Below are positions 1 to 4,325 of a DNA stretch of 7,873 nucleotides, piece by piece (the first letter of the stretch is position 1; each line of letters begins with the position of its first letter). The notes under the pieces are model-generated. The model ran no database searches. It was not told the origin of the DNA and saw nothing but the letters and a program-made list of their open reading frames with translations. This DNA is from Candidatus Moraniibacteriota bacterium (GTDB lineage: Bacteria > Patescibacteriota > Minisyncoccia > Moranbacterales > UBA1568): positions 1 to 7,873 of the forward strand of contig JAUYFO010000046.1 of the NCBI GenBank assembly GCA_030690925.1, given 5' to 3'. The position numbers and the translations under genes were made by a program.

Positions 1-351
1 GGGCTGCGCCAGGGGGTGTTCATGATGACTGGCGAGCGCGGAATACCGGTCGAGTATGACTATACTTTGAACGGTGGAAAGCTAGGGGGAACAACGATGT
101 CCCAGATACTGAGAGATGGGGAGGGATTCAAGAGGGCGCCCATCGGCTATAGCTATGACCGCAATCTTAACCCGCTCCACTACGACCAGATGATGGCTTT
201 GACCAAATTGGTAGCGACGGTCCAGGACCCCAAGATATTTGGTGCACTTGGTCAGGTACGGGCAGGAGAAGACGTCAATGACTACACGAAACGTATGGCG
301 ACCCTAGCCTTGCGGATGGGGAAAAATATCCCGGGATTTTTCAAAAAGTAA
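1..351 (+). CDS. 3' end of an unidentified gene (partial)
   Basis: The reading frame is open from the first base of the window to a TAA stop, giving 116 codons, so this is the C-terminal part of a longer protein. A GTG at 16 could be read as a start, but the frame continues upstream without a stop and nothing resembling a ribosome binding site sits at a useful distance, so I treat it as internal. The visible part is soluble-looking, with a Gly/Tyr-rich first half (IGYSYDRNLNPLHYDQM near the middle) and a helical, basic C-terminus ending in GKNIPGFFKK. I recognise no family motif. It lies 20 bases before a DUF5663-like gene and in the same direction as a VirD4-like ATPase, so it probably belongs to the same operon and perhaps the same secretion or pilus-like machine. 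That last point is inference from position only. Confidence 0.75.
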   Translation, partial: GLRQGVFMMTGERGIPVEYDYTLNGGKLGGTTMSQILRDGEGFKRAPIGYSYDRNLNPLHYDQMMALTKLVATVQDPKIFGALGQVRAGEDVNDYTKRMATLALRMGKNIPGFFKK

Positions 352-371
352 TTATTGATTATGTAACGACT

Positions 372-674
372 ATGGCTCTTGATCAGGCACAATTGCGGGA
401 AGAGTTAATCGCAGCGTTTCACCTAGACCAGGTACCGGAAGAAAAGCGTGATGAACTACTCGAGAAGATGACCGAGGCATTACTCAAGCATATCTTTCTT
501 GAGACGATGGATAAAATCGGTGAGGACGGGGTGAAAGAGTATGAAGCGTTGCTTGAGCGCCAAGCGACGCCGGAAGAAATGGACACCTTTTTCGAAACCA
601 AGATTCCGGGGTACAATGTCTTTATCCGTCAGGTGGCGGAGCAGTTCAAGGAAGAAATGACTAAGGCAATCTAA
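372..674 (+). CDS. Small helical protein, probably DUF5663 family
   Basis: This 100-residue protein is strongly charged and almost entirely helical by eye, with no signal peptide or membrane segment. Its layout (an N-terminal LREELIAAFHLDQVPEEKRD stretch, a central Glu/Lys-rich helix, then a TPEEMDTFF segment and a last amphipathic helix) matches what I remember of DUF5663, a family of unknown function common in Patescibacteria. The family name is from memory and was not searched. The ATG at 372 is the natural start: it is the first ATG in the frame after the upstream stop, though no Shine-Dalgarno sequence precedes it. The gene starts 20 bases after one gene and ends 23 bases before the next, which suggests an operon. 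A role as a small cytoplasmic partner of the downstream ATPase is possible but unproven. Confidence 0.85.
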   Translation: MALDQAQLREELIAAFHLDQVPEEKRDELLEKMTEALLKHIFLETMDKIGEDGVKEYEALLERQATPEEMDTFFETKIPGYNVFIRQVAEQFKEEMTKAI

Positions 675-697
675 ATTAAGTATTGATATTTGTCACT

Positions 698-1120
698 ATG
701 ACGATGCCGACTATGCCGGAGGAAGGAACGGGAGAGTTATTGGAGGTGACACCCGAGAGAGAACAGTCCGTCACATCCGTGTCACCGACTGTCGAGACGC
801 CTGGAGTCGCGGTAGAACAGGAAGGGAAGGCGGAGCAAGGCACGGAGCGCTATAACCAGCTTTTATCCAAGGTAGCTCCTGGTCAGGTAGGGGATGATGA
901 GGCGGCGATAATCATGGATGCCAAGCATATTGGTGCCATGACTGACGAAACGAGCAAAGTACAGAAACTTCTGGACTTGGCTACAACCAAGGGGGTAGCC
1001 CATGCGGTAAAGGTGGCCCGCTCGCTCAAGGACTACTTTGCGCTCGACACTATGCATGATACCCTGGCCAATAAACTCTATGAAGGACTTTTGGCAAAAG
1101 GGCTAATCGAGAAAGACTAG
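698..1120 (+). CDS. Conserved-looking hypothetical protein, acidic disordered head and helical tail
   Basis: I place the start at ATG 698, giving 140 residues. A TTG at 683 would add five residues, and ATGs at 704 and 713 are also possible; no ribosome binding site decides between them. Residues 1 to about 55 are Glu/Thr/Ser/Val/Pro-rich and look disordered. Residues 60-140 look like a compact helical domain, with the stretch HIGAMTDETSKVQKLLDLA at 77-95, then a helix around HAVKVARSLKDYF and a last helix ending in GLLAKGLIEKD. There is no membrane segment. Short proteins of this shape are, as far as I recall, frequent next to type IV secretion-like genes in Patescibacteria, but I know no function. 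It lies 47 bases before the VirD4-like ATPase and may bind it or a substrate; that is inference from context. Confidence 0.8.
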   Translation: MTMPTMPEEGTGELLEVTPEREQSVTSVSPTVETPGVAVEQEGKAEQGTERYNQLLSKVAPGQVGDDEAAIIMDAKHIGAMTDETSKVQKLLDLATTKGVAHAVKVARSLKDYFALDTMHDTLANKLYEGLLAKGLIEKD

Positions 1121-1167
1121 GGAGTGTGAAACAATAAACAAAAACAGATAACAAACACCAAACAACG
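1121..1167 (+). promoter_or_regulatory. A/C-rich leader before the ATPase gene
   Basis: These 47 bases contain 27 A, 9 C, 7 G and 4 T. The last 40 before the ATG are nearly free of T and G, so the RNA should be unstructured. There is no Shine-Dalgarno motif. An unstructured A-rich leader can support initiation without one, so this may be the initiation signal itself. No promoter hexamers are apparent here. Confidence 0.4.
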
Positions 1168-3666
1168 ATGGAAAGTAGTTTTAACTTGAATATCATTCTG
1201 GTGCCGTTGTCGGCACTCTTCGGATTTATTGCTCTCGTTAGCGGGGTTTTTTTGGTGGTGCGCAGCTTCTTGCGTTTCCGGTACCAGGTCAATCAATCGC
1301 TCAACATGGATTTGGAGGTGATCAAGGTGATGCGCCAGAAAGAGGGTGAGAGAAAAGGAGAGAACGCCGCAAGCTGGAAGGATGAGATTCTGGCCATGGA
1401 ACAGCTGCTTTCATCGCTCTCGACACTTCGCTCGACTGGGAGTTTCTTCAAAAACATTTTTTTTGAGGCACCAAATATCGTGTTTGAGATTGCTAATCCA
1501 TCCTCGAGTGAGGAAATTTTTTTCTATCTCTCTATTCCTAAGCGTTATCGAGAAAGCATGGAGAAACAAGTACACAGTTTTTTCCCCCATGCCGTAGTAG
1601 AGAAGGTGTCGGATTATACGATTTTTTCTCCAGGGAACCACACGGCTGTTTCACTACTCGAGCTTAGGGGAAGCCATGCTTTGCCGCTTAAGACCTACCG
1701 GACACTCGACGTCGACCCACTCAACGAGATTTCTAACGCCTTAAGCAAGCTTCAGACTGAAGCAGAAGGCGCCTCCATCCAGATTCTTTTGGCGTCTGCT
1801 GGGAGTGGTTGGCGGGCTGAAGGACGTAAGATTGCTCAGCATATGCAGGAGGGTAAACGGCTCAAAGATGCGCGCTCGCAGTCTTTTGCCAAGTTGATGG
1901 GAAAAGAATTGCGTCAGGGTGCAGTCACTATGCTCACCACCAATCCCAATGCCAAGAAACCGGTCGTACCAGAAGAAAAGAAAATGGTTGCTCTGACTCC
2001 GGAGGAGCAGGAATTGGTCAAAGCCATCGACGGCAAGGCGAGCAAAGGCGCTTTTCGTGTTAATATCCGCCTTCTTTCTTCTGCGGCTACCCAGGAACGA
2101 GCCGAGGAGATTTTGGCTCATATGGAGAATGCTTTCGGGCAATTCGATAACCCGGAGGTCAACAGCTTCCGTATCAAGAAGCGTGTCAAAGGGAAGAATG
2201 CTATCTATGACTATATCTTCCGTAATGTCGATGAGGAGAGCACTATGATCCTGAGCGTCGAGGAATTAGCCAGTATTTTCCACTTCCCTATCTCGACCAC
2301 TGAGACACCGAAGATTAAGTGGTTGAAGGCTGGGGCAGCTCCACCGCCGGTTAATATTCCGACGGAAGGCATCCTCCTTGGTTACAACGAGTATCGGGGA
2401 ACCAAGAGTGAGATCCGGATTACTGATAACGATCGGCGTCGCCACATGTACGTCATTGGACAGACTGGTGTAGGGAAGTCGAATTATCTTCAGGAGATGG
2501 CCAAGAAAGATGCTCGCGCCGGCAAGGGTTTCTGTTTCATCGATCCTCATGGGGATGCCATCGAGGATATTTTGACGGCTATACCCAAAGAGCGGGCTGA
2601 AGACGTCATTATCTTCGATCCGGCCGATGTAGAGCGACCGATTGGGATCAATATGCTCGAGTATGATCCGGCTCATCCGGAACAGAAAACTTTTGTCATC
2701 AATGAAATGATTGGCATCTTTGATCAATTATATGATTTGAAGGCGACGGGCGGACCGATGTTTGAACAGTATATACGAAATGCCATGCTGCTTATCATGG
2801 AGCACCCCGAGAGCGGATCCACTCTTATGGAAATCCCGAAAGTTTTGGCTGATGAGGAATTCCGACGCTATAAACTCTCCAAGTGTACCAATCCCATCGT
2901 GCGTGATTTTTGGATGAAGGAGGCCGAAAAGGCAGGGGGCGAGGCGTCGCTGGCAAATATGGTGCCGTATATTACATCCAAACTGACGACGTTCATTAGT
3001 AACGATATGATGCGTCCCATCATCGCTCAGCAGAAGAGCACGCTTAACTTCCGCGAGCTGATGGACAGTGGCAAAATCGTGCTGGTCAATCTGTCCAAGG
3101 GTAAGATTGGTGAGATCAATGCTAAATTGCTTGGCATGGTGATCGTGGGTAAAATTCTTATGGCCGCCCTTTCACGAGTGGATATTCCCGAAGCGGAACG
3201 TAAGGACTTTTATCTCTATCTGGATGAATTCCAGAATGTCACCACGACGTCGATCGCGCAGATTCTTTCCGAAGCCCGCAAGTACAAGCTGGTGCTTATT
3301 TTGGCTCATCAGTTCATTGCTCAGCTGAAAGAAGAGATTTCCAAGGCAGTGTTCGGCAATGTTGGATCACTCACTACCTTCCGAGTTGGACCAGAGGACG
3401 CAGAGTTTCTGGAAAAGCAGTTCGCTCCAGTTTTCACCGCCAATGATATCGTGAACGTGGATAACTACCAGTGTTTCGTGCGGCTGCTCATGAACAACGA
3501 GCTGACCAAACCGTTTAACATGAAAACCTACCCACCAACTCATGGGGACCAGGAAGTGGCCAATGCTCTCAAAGAACTTTCCCGTCTGCGCTATGGTCGC
3601 GACGCTACCATCGTCAACCGTGAGATCATGACGCGCATGCAACTTTCTGAAGGGGCAAAGGTGTAG
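1168..3666 (+). CDS. VirD4/TraG-like type IV secretion coupling ATPase (TraM-recognition type)
   Basis: This 832-residue protein is a membrane-anchored P-loop ATPase of the VirD4/TraD/TraG class, which docks substrates onto type IV secretion or conjugation machines and powers their transfer at the inner membrane. Residues 8-31 form an N-terminal hydrophobic helix followed by basic residues. Residues about 95-390 are a mixed alpha/beta region of the sort seen in CPR and archaeal relatives. The ATPase core follows: Walker A GQTGVGKS at 431-438, a conserved FIDPHGD at 457-463, Walker B FYLYLDEFQN at 681-690 with D686 and E687, an ILAHQF motif at 711-716, and R739 as a possible arginine finger. 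The catalytic motifs are intact. The DPHGD motif and the long insertion before Walker B favour VirD4/TraG over HerA or FtsK. It is the last gene of the + strand run. Whether the system moves DNA, protein or assembles pili cannot be told from this window. Confidence 0.93.
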   Translation: MESSFNLNIILVPLSALFGFIALVSGVFLVVRSFLRFRYQVNQSLNMDLEVIKVMRQKEGERKGENAASWKDEILAMEQLLSSLSTLRSTGSFFKNIFFEAPNIVFEIANPSSSEEIFFYLSIPKRYRESMEKQVHSFFPHAVVEKVSDYTIFSPGNHTAVSLLELRGSHALPLKTYRTLDVDPLNEISNALSKLQTEAEGASIQILLASAGSGWRAEGRKIAQHMQEGKRLKDARSQSFAKLMGKELRQGAVTMLTTNPNAKKPVVPEEKKMVALTPEEQELVKAIDGKASKGAFRVNIRLLSSAATQERAEEILAHMENAFGQFDNPEVNSFRIKKRVKGKNAIYDYIFRNVDEESTMILSVEELASIFHFPISTTETPKIKWLKAGAAPPPVNIPTEGILLGYNEYRGTKSEIRITDNDRRRHMYVIGQTGVGKSNYLQEMAKKDARAGKGFCFIDPHGDAIEDILTAIPKERAEDVIIFDPADVERPIGINMLEYDPAHPEQKTFVINEMIGIFDQLYDLKATGGPMFEQYIRNAMLLIMEHPESGSTLMEIPKVLADEEFRRYKLSKCTNPIVRDFWMKEAEKAGGEASLANMVPYITSKLTTFISNDMMRPIIAQQKSTLNFRELMDSGKIVLVNLSKGKIGEINAKLLGMVIVGKILMAALSRVDIPEAERKDFYLYLDEFQNVTTTSIAQILSEARKYKLVLILAHQFIAQLKEEISKAVFGNVGSLTTFRVGPEDAEFLEKQFAPVFTANDIVNVDNYQCFVRLLMNNELTKPFNMKTYPPTHGDQEVANALKELSRLRYGRDATIVNREIMTRMQLSEGAKV

Positions 3667-3697
3667 GGTCACTTTATTACCAAACGAAGTGAGTGAA

Positions 3698-3715
3698 GTG
3701 AAAACTTGTTTTCGT
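3698..3715. repeat. Hairpin 1 with CTTG loop (AT stem)
   Basis: GAAAA CTTG TTTTC forms a perfect five-pair stem at 3700-3713, extended outward by two G-U pairs. It lies 33 bases after the ATPase stop codon and has the same CTTG loop as the two GC-rich hairpins downstream. An alternative pairing, AAACGAA (3682-3688) with TTCGTTT (3711-3717), would enclose it. Confidence 0.5.
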
Positions 3716-3752
3716 TTCCGAACGCAGTGCCGGTAAAATCAGGTGGCATACC

Positions 3753-3768
3753 CCGCGGCTTGCCGCGG
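3753..3768. repeat. Hairpin 2 with CTTG loop (GC stem)
   Basis: CCGCGG CTTG CCGCGG is a perfect six-pair, all-GC stem on a CTTG tetraloop. The core GGCTTGCC is identical to that of hairpin 3, 46 bases away, while the outer stem bases differ in a paired way. That is what one expects of REP-like palindromic units. No T-run follows directly, so it is not a simple terminator. Confidence 0.65.
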
Positions 3769-3770
3769 AA

Positions 3771-3794
3771 AGAAACGAACATCAGTTCGTTTTT
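3771..3794 (+). terminator. Candidate intrinsic terminator of the + strand operon
   Basis: AAACGAAC (3773-3780), loop ATCA and GTTCGTTT (3785-3792) form a perfect eight-pair stem, extended by a G-U and an A-T pair. The 3' arm ends in five T residues. It lies about 105 bases after the ATPase stop and is preceded by the GC-rich hairpin 2. The stem has only three GC pairs and the T-run lies partly inside it, so it is a modest candidate. It could instead be another member of the repeat cluster. Confidence 0.4.
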
Positions 3795-3798
3795 GAGT

Positions 3799-3814
3799 CC
3801 AGGGCTTGCCCTGG
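3799..3814. repeat. Hairpin 3 with CTTG loop (GC stem)
   Basis: CCAGGG CTTG CCCTGG is a perfect six-pair stem on a CTTG loop. It shares the GGCTTGCC core with hairpin 2 but has a different, still fully paired, outer stem. The spacing from loop to loop across the three hairpins is 54 and 46 bases. Confidence 0.65.
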
Positions 3815-3937
3815 GGTGAATACCTGTTATTTTTTCTAGGTAATTCAAAAAAATATCTTCCCTTTTCTTCCCCTGTGTTTCTCTCGAACCTCTCATGACT
3901 CATTCTGTCGAACAGGGAGCTATCCTGTCGAGACCGT

Positions 3938-3994
3938 CCTGTTACGCTCGACTGTTACCGACGAACTCATCAGAGAGGTGACCGAGCGAAACGG
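3938..3994 (+). other. Interrupted long stem-loop of unknown function
   Basis: The 5' arm CC-T-GTT-A-CGCTCG-ACT-GTTACC (3938-3959) pairs with the 3' arm GGTGAC-CGAGCG-A-AAC-GG (3977-3994). This gives about 17 pairs with one G-U, a single-base bulge, an A/A mismatch and a three-base bulge, around a 17-base loop (3960-3976). The loop can itself close CTC with GAG. There is no T-run after it, so it is not a terminator. It could be a small structured RNA or a palindromic repeat unit. No promoter is visible just upstream. Confidence 0.4.
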
Positions 3995-4061
3995 ATGAAG
4001 AAAATGAAAGGATATTTCTTGAAATACTGGGTCAGGTGTGCCCAAGAGAATTTTTGTGAGG

Positions 4062-4108
4062 GAGAACTAAAATAGTGACATTTTAAGGCTTGAAATAGTC
4101 TCTTTTTT
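4062..4108 (+). terminator. Weak T-tailed hairpin on the + strand
   Basis: GAGA-A-CTA (4062-4069) pairs with TAG-TCTC (4096-4102) with one bulged A. An inner AAAAT/ATTTT hairpin may form in the loop, and six T residues follow (4103-4108). The shape suits an intrinsic terminator, but the stem is short, the loop is long and it lies 400 bases from the nearest + strand gene. Confidence 0.22.
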
Positions 4109-4187
4109 ATACCTATATTGACGAAAACTCAAAAGTACGAGCAGCGGATAAGTTTTTTCAGCAAGAATTTTTCAAAGTAACTCTGGA

Positions 4188-4199
4188 GCCCGCGCGGGC
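4188..4199. repeat. 12-base perfect GC palindrome
   Basis: GCCCGCGCGGGC is its own reverse complement. As RNA it can form only a four-pair stem with a GCGC loop, so as a DNA-binding site it would be more regular than as a hairpin. It sits just inside the left arm of the inverted-repeat element. Confidence 0.55.
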
Positions 4200-4228
4200 A
4201 CGGTTTTTTCCGTAGGAAAAAGAGCGTG
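4199..4228. repeat. Hairpin inside the inverted-repeat element
   Basis: TTTTTCC (4205-4211) pairs with GGAAAAA (4215-4221) around a GTA loop. Below that, after a small internal loop, CACG (4199-4202) pairs with CGTG (4225-4228). Its T-first, A-last polarity is opposite to a terminator on the + strand. Confidence 0.45.
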
Positions 4229-4245
4229 GGCGGAAGCGTGATGCA

Positions 4246-4292
4246 GCTTGCCTCGCAGGGGCAAGCAAGTGGTACTTTGAAAGGTTGCTTGC
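4246..4292. repeat. Two mutually exclusive GCTTGC/GCAAGC hairpins
   Basis: GCTTGCC (4246-4252) pairs perfectly with GGCAAGC (4260-4266). The same middle segment, read as GCAAGCAA (4261-4268), also pairs perfectly with TTGCTTGC (4285-4292). Only one can form at a time, and the third segment is also part of the right arm of the long inverted repeat. Confidence 0.45.
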
Positions 4293-4325
4293 TGTAAAAA
4301 ACTACGCTTGACGAGAAAGAAATCC

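Larger units (their letters stand above)
4152..4302. mobile_element. MITE-like 151-base inverted-repeat element (candidate)
   Basis: The left arm (4152-4181, beginning GTTTTTTCAGCAAG) and the reverse complement of the right arm (4271-4302, beginning GTTTTTTACAGCAAGC) align over 32 columns with 27 identities, two single-base gaps and three mismatches. Between them are further palindromes at 4188-4199, 4199-4228 and 4246-4266. The segment carries no gene, is flanked by TA on each side (4149-4150 and 4303-4304) and lies in a convergent intergenic gap, all typical of a non-autonomous miniature element. The arms read T-rich outside-left and A-rich outside-right, the reverse of an intrinsic terminator. 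Against the mobile reading, there is no transposase in the window and the TA flank is only two bases. A large structured RNA is the main alternative. Confidence 0.4.
3667..4325. other. Gene-free convergent intergenic region rich in hairpins
   Basis: This is 659 bases between the stop codons of two convergent genes. Short open frames exist, including one of 75 codons on the - strand at 3669-3896, but that one runs through several palindromes and has no credible protein features. I see no tRNA or rRNA signature. What the region holds is secondary structure: CTTG-loop hairpins at 3698-3814, a terminator-like hairpin at 3771-3794, an interrupted stem-loop at 3938-3994, a weaker T-tailed hairpin at 4062-4108 and a long inverted repeat at 4152-4302. 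Stretches 3817-3900 and 3995-4060 show nothing I can name. Confidence 0.8.

Noticed and set aside
16..18. GTG at 16 as the true start of the first gene.
   Set aside because: The frame is open through base 1 and no spaced ribosome binding site precedes it, so a truncated longer gene is more likely.
1457..1464. Run of eight T in the ATPase gene, a possible slippage or frameshift site.
   Set aside because: The frame is intact across it, it encodes ordinary Phe-Phe codons, and no useful alternative product follows.
3669..3896. A 75-codon open frame on the - strand in the intergenic gap.
   Set aside because: It is made largely of the CTTG-loop palindromes and the terminator-like hairpin and has no recognisable protein feature.
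3961..3995. Possible hammerhead-type ribozyme (CTCATCAG and GCGAAAC words).
   Set aside because: The core needs CTGATGA and GAAA on the same strand in the right order; here the first word is on the opposite strand from the second.
4118..4150. TTGACG followed by GATAAG as a promoter.
   Set aside because: The spacing is about 23 bases and the second box is poor; nothing to transcribe lies downstream except the inverted-repeat element.
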